Source of the DNA: Phycisphaerales bacterium
Lineage (GTDB): Bacteria; Planctomycetota; Phycisphaerae; Sedimentisphaerales; Anaerohalosphaeraceae
Length of the DNA: 19,622 bases
Assembly (NCBI GenBank): GCA_011053245.1
Contig: DRGS01000100.1
Span: forward strand, 1 to 19,622
Direction of reading: 5' to 3'
Translations under genes and position numbers: made by a program
Notes under the pieces: model-generated
What the model was told of the DNA's origin: nothing
The model's database searches: none
What the model saw: the letters and a program-made list of their open reading frames with translations, nothing else
Part shown: positions 1-8,270 of the stretch, in pieces
Numbering within the stretch: the stretch's first letter is position 1
How the letters are laid out: each line of letters starts with the position of its first letter

Positions 1-323
1 ATCAAAGGTTATCAGGTTTGTGAGAAGTGGCTGAAGTATCTGGTGTTGACACGCTATATTTGGCACCTGGCAGTCCGTGGGAGAACGGCTATGTTGAATC
101 ATTCAATAGCCGGCTTAGAGAGGAGTTTTTGAACCGAGAATTATTTTTGCATATTGATGAATTAAGATATGTTGCGGATCGCTGGCGGATGGATTATAAT
201 CATTATTGTCCGCACAGCAGTTTGGGTTATATGGCCCCGGCGGCATATGCGGTGAAGTTTTTTGGGGAAGGCTCCGCTTTCCTCAAAGCAGGGAGAATAC
301 GTGACCTTCACCCTGAAAACTGA
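1..323 (+). pseudogene. IS3-family transposase (OrfB), 3' remnant with frameshift
   Basis: This is the C-terminal part of a DDE integrase-core transposase. The frame from base 1 reads IKGYQVCEKWLKYL, and the next frame continues GVDTLYLAPGSPWENGYVES. Together they match the usual IS3 OrfB run (a WL segment, then GV-TLYI-PGSPWENGYVESFNSR). The two frames meet around base 42, so one base has been lost between the codons for L and G. The last catalytic acid (E of VESF) and the following basic residue (LR) are present; the earlier two Asp would lie upstream of the window. The reading frame alone could be called from a GTG at 27, but that start is an artefact of the frameshift. The gene ends at TGA 321-323. 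I could not define a terminal inverted repeat in the next 100 bases. The copy looks inactive. Confidence 0.85.
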
Positions 324-428
324 TCCATTCAACACACGGCTGCAGTGAGAATAAAGAGGGATAAAAGGCCTTAGAATGGGACCGTTGATGGTGGTTTTGG
401 TAAGATCATTACTATTGAAAGGAATAGC

Positions 429-1925
429 ATGAAAACTGTAGTTAGAAGTATCGCAATTCAAATGTTTATTATTGTATGTGTCGTATTGTCTTTGTGTGGG
501 TGCTCTGCTGTCGTAGAGCAGGCGAAAGAGAAGACTGCCAAACCCAACATTATTTTGGTTATGACAGACGATCAGGGTTATGGGGACCTGGGTTGTCACG
601 GGCATCCGTTTTTAAAGACGCCCCATCTTGATAAGCTGTATAGCCAAAGCACACGGTTTACCGATTTCCATGTAAGCCCGACATGTGCTCCTACTCGCTC
701 TGCGATGATGAGCGGGCGTACGCCGTTTAAAAACGGTGTGACCCATACCATTCTCGAACGCGAACGCATGGCACTAAGCTCGACGACTATCGCGGAAGTA
801 TTAAAAACGGCTGGGTATACTACCGGTATATTTGGCAAGTGGCATCTTGGCGACGCTGACGCATATCAGCCGAATAAACGCGGTTTTGACGAGGTGTTCA
901 TTCACGGTGGCGGCGGAATAGGCCAGAGCTATCCGGGTACATGCGCCGATGCTCCCGATAACGGTTATTTCGATCCGGTTATTAAACACAACAATACCTT
1001 TGTTCAAACAAAAGGGTATTGCACGGATATCTTCTTCCAACAGGGACTGTCGTGGATAGAGCAAAGTAAAGACAGACCATTCTTTGCCTACATAGTGACA
1101 AATGCGCCTCATGCTCCGTATCTGGTTGCCGATAAATATAAGGCATTGTATGAAGGTAAATGTTCCGATGAATCGGCTGCGTTTTTAGGGATGGTCACCA
1201 ACATCGACGATAACATGGGACTGCTGATGAAGAAACTGGACGAGTGGAACCTTGCCGATGATACGCTGCTTATCTTTATGACCGACAACGGATCCGCGGC
1301 TGGTGCGGCTGTTTATAATTATGGCATGAAGGGAAAGAAAGGAACCGTTAACGAAGGGGGCGTGAGGGTGCCTCTGTTTTTCAGGTTGCCGGGTAAGATC
1401 AAGGCAGGCGTCGACGTGGATCGTTTGGCGAGGCACTATGATATGTTCCCGACACTGGCGGAGTTTGCCGGAGCGAAAATTCCACAAGGACTGGACCTTG
1501 ACGGTCGAAGTTTGGTGCCCTTGATCGAGAATCCCAAAACCGCATGGGAAGATAGATACACAGTTTTCCACGAAGGCCGATGGAGTAAGAAAGATGCACC
1601 GGGAAACTGGGGAGAAGGAAACACCGACCCTGATGGCGCAAAGTACAAGGGGTTTGCCGTGCGAAATGAGAAATGGCGACTTGTCGGTAAAAATGAGCTT
1701 TATGACATCGAAACCGATCCGGGCGAGAAAAAGAATGTAGCCAAAGAAAATCCAAAAGTTGTTGCCGAAATGCTGAAAGCGTATGACGCATGGTGGGATG
1801 AAGTCAGGCCGTTGATGGTCAACGAAGATGCTCGCTTAGATGTCGAGCAGCCATTCCCCGTGCAGTTTGAAAAACAAAAAAAGGAAAAGGGTATCGACCA
1901 GTGGAACGATCCGCGATATAAATAA
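429..1925 (+). CDS. Sulfatase, arylsulfatase type, predicted lipoprotein
   Basis: A type I (formylglycine) sulfatase of 498 residues that should hydrolyse sulfate esters, probably on sulfated polysaccharides; the substrate cannot be read from sequence. The N-terminus is a lipoprotein signal: basic start, hydrophobic residues 8-22, lipobox LCGC with lipidated Cys25. The sulfatase fold starts with PNIILVMTDDQGYGD (metal ligands Asp47 and Asp48). The CxPxR signature CAPTR (86-90) marks Cys86 for conversion to formylglycine. GKWHLG (136-141), NAPHAP near 225-230 and TDNG (285-288) supply the other active-site residues. The start at 429 has a GAAAGGA ribosome site just upstream. An anaerobic or FGE-type maturase is needed and is not in this window. 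The gene stands alone between the IS remnant and convergent miaA. Family call is firm; specificity is not. Confidence 0.93.
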   Translation: MKTVVRSIAIQMFIIVCVVLSLCGCSAVVEQAKEKTAKPNIILVMTDDQGYGDLGCHGHPFLKTPHLDKLYSQSTRFTDFHVSPTCAPTRSAMMSGRTPFKNGVTHTILERERMALSSTTIAEVLKTAGYTTGIFGKWHLGDADAYQPNKRGFDEVFIHGGGGIGQSYPGTCADAPDNGYFDPVIKHNNTFVQTKGYCTDIFFQQGLSWIEQSKDRPFFAYIVTNAPHAPYLVADKYKALYEGKCSDESAAFLGMVTNIDDNMGLLMKKLDEWNLADDTLLIFMTDNGSAAGAAVYNYGMKGKKGTVNEGGVRVPLFFRLPGKIKAGVDVDRLARHYDMFPTLAEFAGAKIPQGLDLDGRSLVPLIENPKTAWEDRYTVFHEGRWSKKDAPGNWGEGNTDPDGAKYKGFAVRNEKWRLVGKNELYDIETDPGEKKNVAKENPKVVAEMLKAYDAWWDEVRPLMVNEDARLDVEQPFPVQFEKQKKEKGIDQWNDPRYK

Positions 1926-1951
1926 AAAACCTGATACCAATGGTATTTTTT
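1924..1951. terminator. Small bidirectional terminator candidate
   Basis: The stem ATACC/GGTAT with loop AAT (1934-1946) is followed by T6 on the + strand (1946-1951) and, read on the - strand, by T6 (complement of A 1924-1929) four bases after the stem. It lies between the convergent sulfatase and miaA genes and could serve both. The stem is only 5 bp and A/T-rich, so strength is doubtful. Confidence 0.45.
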
Positions 1952-2006
1952 AAGTTCGCTTGTAAACCGCTGAAGTCGCTGCCGGTGTTCCGTGACAAAC
2001 TTTTTA

Positions 2007-2921
2007 TTATGGGTCGATCAACGCGAGCGTCTTTTGCAGGATGTCGTCTTCGGTGTCGTCTTCTGATGCGTCGATCCAGTTTACATTTTTGAAAGTTTTG
2101 AACCATGTTCGCTGACCCTTGGCAAGGCGGCGGGTGTTTATCTTTATCTTCTCTATGGCTTCTTCGAGACTCAGATTTCCGTTGAGGTGGTCGATGATCT
2201 CGGCGTATCCGATTGCGCAGGCGGCTTGTTTGCTGAGGGGTTTATTCTCTGCCAGAAGCGATCTGACCTCATCGACGAGTCCTGCTTCGATCATCTTCTT
2301 TACGCGTAGATTTATCCGGCTGCTCTCGATGGGTTTGGGACGCCGCAAGCCGATTATGGTCCAGTCGCGACGCATCTGTTCGGCTTTGAACTGTTTTTGG
2401 AACGAGCTGATGGGTTTTCCCGTAAGCTGATACACCTCCAGTGCCCGTATGATCCTCCGCTCATCGTTGGGGTGGATACGTTCGGCGGCAGGGGGGTCTA
2501 TTGCGGCAAGTTCTGCGTGGAGGTTGGCGGTTCCTTCGGTTTGGATGCGGTCCTTCAATTCCTGCCGCAATTTATCCTCGGAGCCCGGCCCTTCGAAAAG
2601 TCCATACAAAAGGGTCTTTATGTACATAGCCGTTCCGCCAGCGGCGATAACGGGTTTGCCGGCGGCTTGTATCTGCTCGATAGCGGCATCGGTCAGTGCA
2701 AGGAATCGGTCAACGGAGAAGGATTCAAAAGGCTCTACGACGTCGATAAGGTGGTATTTAACCTGTTTTTGCCGCTCAAAAGCCGGTTTCGCAGTTCCGA
2801 GGTCCATGCGTTTATAGACTTTCATCGAGTCGATGCTGACGATTTCAGCGCCAATTGTTCGGGCCAGTTCAAAGGCCAGCTTGCTCTTTCCGCTTGCGGT
2901 TACACCGAGAATTAAGATCAT
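2007..2921 (-). CDS. miaA: tRNA dimethylallyltransferase (MiaA)
   Basis: Transfers a dimethylallyl group from DMAPP to N6 of A37 in tRNAs reading U-starting codons. The protein has the P-loop GVTASGKS (6-13), DSMKVYKRMDLGTAKP (31-46), HLIDVVEP, GGTAMYIK (95-102), the acceptor-domain TGKPIS, RDWTIIGL and a C-terminal AIGYAEI...RRLAKGQRTWF, all in normal order. At about 304 residues it is typical in length. I start at ATG 2921 because the P-loop then begins at the usual distance and an AGGA lies 13 bases upstream. A TTG at 2942 would add seven residues but has no ribosome site. It is the only - strand gene in the window, divergent from ispA, which makes prenyl diphosphates from the same C5 pool. 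Confidence 0.95.
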   Translation of the reverse strand: MILILGVTASGKSKLAFELARTIGAEIVSIDSMKVYKRMDLGTAKPAFERQKQVKYHLIDVVEPFESFSVDRFLALTDAAIEQIQAAGKPVIAAGGTAMYIKTLLYGLFEGPGSEDKLRQELKDRIQTEGTANLHAELAAIDPPAAERIHPNDERRIIRALEVYQLTGKPISSFQKQFKAEQMRRDWTIIGLRRPKPIESSRINLRVKKMIEAGLVDEVRSLLAENKPLSKQAACAIGYAEIIDHLNGNLSLEEAIEKIKINTRRLAKGQRTWFKTFKNVNWIDASEDDTEDDILQKTLALIDP

Positions 2922-2956
2922 GGCAAAGGATCGGTCCTGCAAATGACAATTATTTA

Positions 2957-2985
2957 GTGTTAAACGGCGTCAAAACGATTATAAT
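2957..2985 (+). promoter_or_regulatory. Promoter candidate for ispA-dxs block
   Basis: A perfect TATAAT (2980-2985) lies 50 bases upstream of the ispA start. The best -35 at 17-base spacing is only GTGTTA (3 of 6), so this rests mainly on the -10 and the position between divergent genes. An opposite-strand TTGACG (complement of 2968-2973) could be a -35 for miaA but lacks a good -10. Confidence 0.4.
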
Positions 2986-3035
2986 AACAGACGATACTAA
3001 AAAAAGCCATTACTATCCGCTGTTAAAGGGCTTAA

Positions 3036-3941
3036 ATGCGTAAAAAACGGTTATTTGAGGTTGATTTCAAGAGTACTCTCGCCGAAAAGGCCCAGGTTGT
3101 AAACACCGCCTTAGCTGAGACGCTGGAGTCCAGCCGCGATATCAACCCCGATCTGGAAACGGCTATGCGGTACACGCTTGACGGGCCGGGCAAACGTTTG
3201 CGAGGCGCTCTGGTGTTGTGGTGCTGTGAGGTCGTTGCGGGCAAAGTCACCGATCAGGCAATAACCGCCGCCTGTGCGATCGAGATGGTACATACATATT
3301 CGCTGGTCCATGACGACCTGCCCGCGATGGACGATGACGATATGCGGCGGGGCAAACCTTCGTGTCATAAGGCTTTCGATGAGGCGACGGCAATACTTGC
3401 GGGCGATTCGCTGCTGACTTTGGCATTTGACATCCTTGCGAACCAGAATGCAGAACCTGCTGTTACGGTAAGGCTGATAAAGACACTTGCCCAAGCTGCC
3501 GGACCATCAGGGATGATCGCGGGACAGATGGCCGATATTGCAAGTACGAATGTCGCAGGCGATATCGAGACTCTCGAATATATCCATGTGAACAAAACGG
3601 CGAAGATGTTCGCCGCCGCCGCGGAGATGGGCGCTGCCAGCGGCAATGCCGATAAAGAGCGGACCGACCGCCTAAGGGAATACGGTTTGAAGATAGGCCT
3701 TGGTTTTCAGGTAGCAGATGATATTCTCGATGTTGTTGCCAGCAGCGAACAGTTAGGCAAGACCGCCGGTAAGGATCAGTTGCAGGGCAAGATGACATAC
3801 CCTTTGATCGTCGGCATGGACGAGTCGCAGGCGATAGCCGGAAAGCTGGCCGATGAAGCAATTGAAACGCTGGACATTTTCGGCGACGAAGCCGATATAT
3901 TAAGACAGCTTGCGATGGAACTTTTGAAAAGAACGAAATAA
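3036..3941 (+). CDS. ispA: Polyprenyl (farnesyl/geranylgeranyl) diphosphate synthase
   Basis: Cytosolic trans-prenyltransferase of 301 residues that condenses DMAPP with IPP to make farnesyl and possibly geranylgeranyl diphosphate. The first Asp-rich motif is DDLPAMD (93-99) followed by DDDMRRG, the second is DDILD (228-232). GPGKRLRG (50-57), HTYSLVHDD and GKTAGKDQLQGKMTYP (241-256) are standard for the IspA group. ATG 3036 follows AAAGGG by five bases. It lies 55 bases before dxs and shares its strand. Adjacent ispA and dxs is a common bacterial order and places precursor synthesis and chain elongation together. Product chain length cannot be fixed from the motif alone, so IspA is the best name rather than a proven FPP-only enzyme. 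Confidence 0.93.
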   Translation: MRKKRLFEVDFKSTLAEKAQVVNTALAETLESSRDINPDLETAMRYTLDGPGKRLRGALVLWCCEVVAGKVTDQAITAACAIEMVHTYSLVHDDLPAMDDDDMRRGKPSCHKAFDEATAILAGDSLLTLAFDILANQNAEPAVTVRLIKTLAQAAGPSGMIAGQMADIASTNVAGDIETLEYIHVNKTAKMFAAAAEMGAASGNADKERTDRLREYGLKIGLGFQVADDILDVVASSEQLGKTAGKDQLQGKMTYPLIVGMDESQAIAGKLADEAIETLDIFGDEADILRQLAMELLKRTK

Positions 3942-3996
3942 CAGCATGACCTCGCCCTTATGGGCAGACGGATATTGGACATTACGAAAGGCGTCG

Positions 3997-5925
3997 ATGG
4001 ATAAGTTACTTGACAGTATAAACGGTCCCCAGGACCTTCATCTTTTGTCGGTCGAAGAGTTAACGGAACTTGCGGATCAGGTGCGGGAGTATATAACGCA
4101 TTCGGTAAGCCAAAGCGGCGGACACTTAGCGAGCAATCTTGGCGTGATAGAGCTTACCGTCGCAATGCACTATGTTTTCGATTTCAAAAAGGACCATCTG
4201 CTCTGGGACGTCGGCCATCAGTGTTACGCGCACAAAATACTTACCGGCAGAAAAGATCGGTTCCCCCAGCTTCGCCAGCGCGACGGACTGAGCGGTTTTC
4301 CGAACCCCGCCGAAAGCGAATATGATAAGTTCAGCGTCGGCCATGCCGGTTCTTCGATAGCAACAGCCTTAGGGATGGCCCTTGGCGCCCAGCAAAAAGG
4401 CACCGATGAAAAGATCGTCGCGGTAGTCGGTGACGCAAGTATCGTAAACGGCCTGGCGTTCGAAGCCCTCAATAATCTCGGACTTGCCAAACGCCAAATG
4501 CTTATCATTCTCAATGATAACTCAATGGCAATAGACGCTACGCAAGGCGCGATAGCGACTTTTCTTGCGAAGGTAAGGCTCAGTCATACATACGATGACA
4601 TTCGCCGGACGACAAATAACATACTCGAACACCTGCCATTTGTCGGCAAAAAGATGGAAGGCGCACTTGAACATTTCAAAAAAACTCTCAGAATGGCTAT
4701 ATCTCCGAGCAAACTTTTTGAAAGTCTCAACGTTCCTTACTTCGGCCCTGTCGACGGCCACGACATCGCCTCGCTGATAAGCATTTTCCGGGCGATGAGC
4801 GAGCTGCACATGCCCGCTTTGCTGCATGTATATACGAAGAAGGGCAAGGGTTTCAGCCCCGCCGATGACGACCCGGCAAGGTTTCACTCTACCGGGCCTT
4901 TTGAGATAAACGGTAAGCTCGAAGATGAGGTTACATCTGACAAAGCAACATTCACGCAGGCCTTCGGTGATTGCCTTGTAGAACTCGCCGCCGAAGACGA
5001 ACGCATTGTCGCTGTTACCGCTGCGATGACCGACGGGACGGGGCTTACGAAGTTTCGCGAGCAATTCAAGGACAGGTTCTATGACGTCGGTATCGCCGAA
5101 AGTATCGCCGTCGATATAGCCGCCGGCCTTGCAAAACAGGGTCTGAAACCCGTCGTGTGCATCTACTCAACGTTCTTACAAAGGGGCTTCGATCAGATCT
5201 TCCAGGAAGTTTCTCTTCAGAATTTGCCCGTGGTCTTCTGCATCGACCGCAGCGGATTAGTCGGAAGCGACGGTCCTACACATCATGGAATGCTGGACGT
5301 CGGATACCTGCGAATGCTCCCGAATATGGTTCTTATTGCGCCCGCTAATGGCAGCGAAGTTGTCGCAGCGCTCAAGTTCGCTGTTCAATATGACGGCCCT
5401 GTGGCAATACGATACCCAAAGGACGCCATAGCCGACGCGGAGCAGGAAACTATTATAGCTAAGTTAGGCGAGGAAAACTCATTATCGCAACCGTTCGAAA
5501 CGGGCAAGAGCGTAACCGTCCATCAAGGCACAAGCGACATCGTACTTCTTGCTCTTGGCAGCGTATTAACCGAAGCGGTCAAAGCAGCCGAAGTTCTCGC
5601 CGGTAAAGGAATAGATGTGAGTGTGATAAACGCTCGCTTTGCCAAACCGGTTGACGAAAGGATCGCCGATATGGTCATAGCCGGAAAGACCGTCGTAACT
5701 ATTGAGGATCATAGCATCGCGTGCGGGTTCGGTTCGGCGGTAATGGAACTCGTTGCCGCACGGCAATCCGGCAAATACAAAACGGCAGCAAATCCGACCA
5801 ATGGCAAGGTCATTGTCCTTGGCGGACCGGATGGATTCATAAGAGCAGGCTTGCGAAGTGTTCAACTTGATGATATAGGGATAAGCACAGAGCGCATTGT
5901 CGAGGCGGTAATGGGAATTGTTTAA
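3997..5925 (+). CDS. dxs: 1-deoxy-D-xylulose-5-phosphate synthase, divergent
   Basis: Thiamine-diphosphate enzyme that joins pyruvate and glyceraldehyde 3-phosphate, the first step of the MEP isoprenoid pathway. The 642-residue protein has SGGHLASNLGVIELTVA with His43, DVGHQCYAHKILTGR, GHAGSS, LNDN (172-175), PYFGPVDGHD, STFLQRGFDQ and DGPTHHG (His429), so the Dxs assignment is secure. Two signatures differ from the Escherichia-type: the ThDP/Mg motif reads GDASIVNG (145-152) instead of GDG, and the catalytic-Glu motif reads GIAESIAV (365-372) instead of GIAEQHAV, although Glu368 itself is kept. I start at ATG 3997, giving the usual MDKLLDSI beginning with GAAAGG six bases upstream. A frame-open ATG at 3946 lacks a ribosome site. 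nadK follows after 16 bases. Confidence 0.93.
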   Translation: MDKLLDSINGPQDLHLLSVEELTELADQVREYITHSVSQSGGHLASNLGVIELTVAMHYVFDFKKDHLLWDVGHQCYAHKILTGRKDRFPQLRQRDGLSGFPNPAESEYDKFSVGHAGSSIATALGMALGAQQKGTDEKIVAVVGDASIVNGLAFEALNNLGLAKRQMLIILNDNSMAIDATQGAIATFLAKVRLSHTYDDIRRTTNNILEHLPFVGKKMEGALEHFKKTLRMAISPSKLFESLNVPYFGPVDGHDIASLISIFRAMSELHMPALLHVYTKKGKGFSPADDDPARFHSTGPFEINGKLEDEVTSDKATFTQAFGDCLVELAAEDERIVAVTAAMTDGTGLTKFREQFKDRFYDVGIAESIAVDIAAGLAKQGLKPVVCIYSTFLQRGFDQIFQEVSLQNLPVVFCIDRSGLVGSDGPTHHGMLDVGYLRMLPNMVLIAPANGSEVVAALKFAVQYDGPVAIRYPKDAIADAEQETIIAKLGEENSLSQPFETGKSVTVHQGTSDIVLLALGSVLTEAVKAAEVLAGKGIDVSVINARFAKPVDERIADMVIAGKTVVTIEDHSIACGFGSAVMELVAARQSGKYKTAANPTNGKVIVLGGPDGFIRAGLRSVQLDDIGISTERIVEAVMGIV

Positions 5926-5941
5926 TTCAGGCGTGGTAAAA

Positions 5942-6802
5942 ATGACTAATCCAAAGATAATAATTTTCGGAGATCCGAAACGGCGTTATGCCGCTGAGGC
6001 TGTTGAGCGGTTTATCGAATTCATCGACGGACAAGCGGAGATAATTGCCAATTGTTTTCACGGCAGTTGCCCGGTTGACACACTGCGAAAAGCGGATTTT
6101 GCGGTGGTTTTCGGCGGTGACGGCACGATACTTTCGGCTGCTCGCGACCTGAGCGAAGCAGATGTGCCGGTTATCGGCGTAAATGTCGGCAAATTGGGAT
6201 TCCTGGCGGAATTTAGTATTGACGAACTCGAATCGCTTTTCGAGCGTATTACCAGCGACAAGAGACTCATTGAAAAGAGAATGATACTTCGATGCAGCGT
6301 CATAAGCGATGGTGTCGAGAAGTTTGATTCGACCGCTGTAAACGATATGGTGATCGCGTCGGGCCAGCCTTTTAGTATGGTAGAGTTAAAGATAGCAGTT
6401 GAGGGGAGTTCGTTGGCGGGCTGTATAAGTGACGGCGCGATAATCTCGACCCCGACCGGCTCGACAGCGTATAACCTCTCGGCAGGCGGACCTATACTCA
6501 GTGCCGGTTTGGAAGCGATCGTAATTACGCCGATATGCCCGCATTCTTTGAGTTTTCGACCGATAGTGATAAGTGCCGAAAGTACTGTTGAGATACAAAC
6601 CATAAAAGTCAATGACGGAACATCGCTGATACTTGACGGTGAGGTTTCGATGAATTTATTAAAGGGAGACATCGTAAAGGTCAGGCGACATCAAGGCTGG
6701 TTCCAGGTGGTCAATAACCCGACGCGGACGCAATGGGACACTCTGGCCGGTAAACTTAACTGGGCCGAAAAACCCAAGTATAATACGGATAGGGATGAGT
6801 AG
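5942..6802 (+). CDS. nadK: NAD kinase
   Basis: ATP-dependent NAD kinase that makes NADP, 286 residues. It contains FGGDGTIL with GGDGT at 58-62, GVNVGKLGFLAE, the nucleotide-binding VNDMVI (usually NEVVI), SDGAIISTPTGSTAYNLSAGGPI and LDGE, all in family order. The ATG at 5942 is preferred because AGG lies ten bases upstream and the first strand (KIIIFGDP) follows directly. The frame stays open to TTG 5918, which would overlap the dxs end. nadK near ispA and dxs is a frequent bacterial arrangement; tlyA, often found between them, is absent here. The NADP product feeds reductive steps of the MEP pathway, though that link is general rather than specific. The end overlaps an upstream possible start of the next gene. 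Confidence 0.93.
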   Translation: MTNPKIIIFGDPKRRYAAEAVERFIEFIDGQAEIIANCFHGSCPVDTLRKADFAVVFGGDGTILSAARDLSEADVPVIGVNVGKLGFLAEFSIDELESLFERITSDKRLIEKRMILRCSVISDGVEKFDSTAVNDMVIASGQPFSMVELKIAVEGSSLAGCISDGAIISTPTGSTAYNLSAGGPILSAGLEAIVITPICPHSLSFRPIVISAESTVEIQTIKVNDGTSLILDGEVSMNLLKGDIVKVRRHQGWFQVVNNPTRTQWDTLAGKLNWAEKPKYNTDRDE

Positions 6803-6809
6803 GTGTATT

Positions 6810-8261
6810 ATGAAAAACATTTGGCTGAAACTTGTTGTAATTATTTGCATCGGGACGATTGCTGCGGAAGGCTTCGGTTTCGACTATCCGGGCGATGACT
6901 CCATAGGCAAAGCGACGATCCCTCAGGCAGGTACCAGCGGACTTATCCGAAAACCCCAGATCAATTACGGTGCTATTGGCGACCTCGTAGTTACCGGCTC
7001 TCTTCCAAATGGAAACTATTTTCAGGGGATCGTACCGTACAATTCGACCTCTGAGTTATCCATATTGGAAGGAACTCTTAATTCTTCCCTGCTCAATTCC
7101 GACTCCCTCGGTTCCGCCGGCCTGTTTTATCCGGACAGTTCTTCACCGTTCCAATCTCAGTTTTCCCCGGCGCCTACGATAACCTCGCTTAACCGGGCAC
7201 AGATATCTTCGCGGCTTATGCCCCCGCAGATGCAGTTCAAAGGAGAAACCGGCGGCAGTAAACTGCAATCTCTCGCAAGTGTAAACGCGGCCTTTAAGGA
7301 TTATTACACTCAGTCCAGGCCCCTTACCGCCGAAGTTAGCGAGCTTGAAACGGCCCTCGCCGAGCAGCGCCAGCTAAGAAAGTTTCAGCAGGAAATAGAT
7401 CGTGTCCTGAAAGAAGAGAGTCTGTTCAACGAAGATACACTTACCATAGAAACCCGGAAAATCGGAGACGATTTGCTGGATACGAAACTTTTGTGGCACT
7501 TCAAACCGCCCCAACCTCCCGAACCCGACAAACCCCAAACCGTAGAGGATGTCCCGAAAGACTACGCTGACATTCACGAACAGATGCAAAAGGAACTGGA
7601 AAAGGAAGCGGAAAAACTTCTTGAAGACAAGCCCGCCGAAGAAGAAAAGAAGCCAGAGGACACTGCTCCCGAAAAGGACCTGCCCAAAGACACCGAACCT
7701 GCGGACAAGGGTCCTTTTGGCAAATGGATGAAGATCGGCAGAGCCGAACACGAAAGAGTCCTTAATATATTGGGGCCTCATAAAACATATAAGAGTTTTG
7801 CAGACGCGAAATACGGCGAGTATGCATTGCGGGCCAAGATGTTCCTCAAGGAGGGCAGATACTACAAAGCCGCCGACATGTACACATTGGCTGCGATCTA
7901 TGACTCCGAAAATGGTCTGATACTGGCGAAGAAAGCGATTTCACTTTTTGCCGCGGGCGAGTACATGAGCGCTTCGTTTTTTCTTTCGAAATCGCTTCTG
8001 TTATCGCCGGAACATGCCGAACAAAAAATTGACCTGGCAAAATTCCTGTCAAGCAGGGATGTAATAGATGACAGACTCGTCGAGATGGACGAGTGGTTAG
8101 AGAAAAGCGGCTCCGGCGAGCTTTCTTTTCTTATGGCGTATGTTCATTACAACCTTGGAAACACCCCCAAGGCAAAACAGCACATAAGCGAAGCAGCCGC
8201 TGCGATGGCCGAGAGCCAGGCGGTAAAATCGCTTAAAAAAACAATAGACAATACGAAATGA
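6810..8261 (+). CDS. Exported protein with charged linker and TPR-like C-terminus, unknown function
   Basis: I do not recognise this 483-residue protein. The N-terminus MKNIWLKLVVIICIGTIAAEG is a signal peptide with cleavage likely near residue 19-23. Residues about 25-150 are Ser/Pro/Asn-rich and low in order. A predicted helical stretch with many Glu/Gln follows (about 170-215), then a Pro/Lys/Glu-rich linker (about 235-295) opening KPPQPPEPDKPQ. The C-terminal 160 residues read like paired helices of TPR type: ALRAKMFLKEGRYYKAADMY and a later YVHYNLGNTPKAKQHISEAA. ATG 6810 is chosen because AGGTG lies four bases upstream. An ATG at 6795 overlaps the nadK stop and would add five residues. 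A secreted or periplasmic scaffold is plausible, but no partner is named by context. Confidence 0.8.
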   Translation: MKNIWLKLVVIICIGTIAAEGFGFDYPGDDSIGKATIPQAGTSGLIRKPQINYGAIGDLVVTGSLPNGNYFQGIVPYNSTSELSILEGTLNSSLLNSDSLGSAGLFYPDSSSPFQSQFSPAPTITSLNRAQISSRLMPPQMQFKGETGGSKLQSLASVNAAFKDYYTQSRPLTAEVSELETALAEQRQLRKFQQEIDRVLKEESLFNEDTLTIETRKIGDDLLDTKLLWHFKPPQPPEPDKPQTVEDVPKDYADIHEQMQKELEKEAEKLLEDKPAEEEKKPEDTAPEKDLPKDTEPADKGPFGKWMKIGRAEHERVLNILGPHKTYKSFADAKYGEYALRAKMFLKEGRYYKAADMYTLAAIYDSENGLILAKKAISLFAAGEYMSASFFLSKSLLLSPEHAEQKIDLAKFLSSRDVIDDRLVEMDEWLEKSGSGELSFLMAYVHYNLGNTPKAKQHISEAAAAMAESQAVKSLKKTIDNTK

Positions 8262-8270
8262 GAGACTGCC

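Noticed and set aside
385..415. Promoter for the sulfatase gene (TTGATG and TACTAT)
   Set aside because: Spacing of 19 bases and two imperfect boxes; not better than chance in this A+T-rich spacer.
3946..3996. Longer dxs start at ATG 3946
   Set aside because: It lacks a ribosome site and adds 17 residues not expected in the family, whereas ATG 3997 has GAAAGG at good spacing and a standard beginning.
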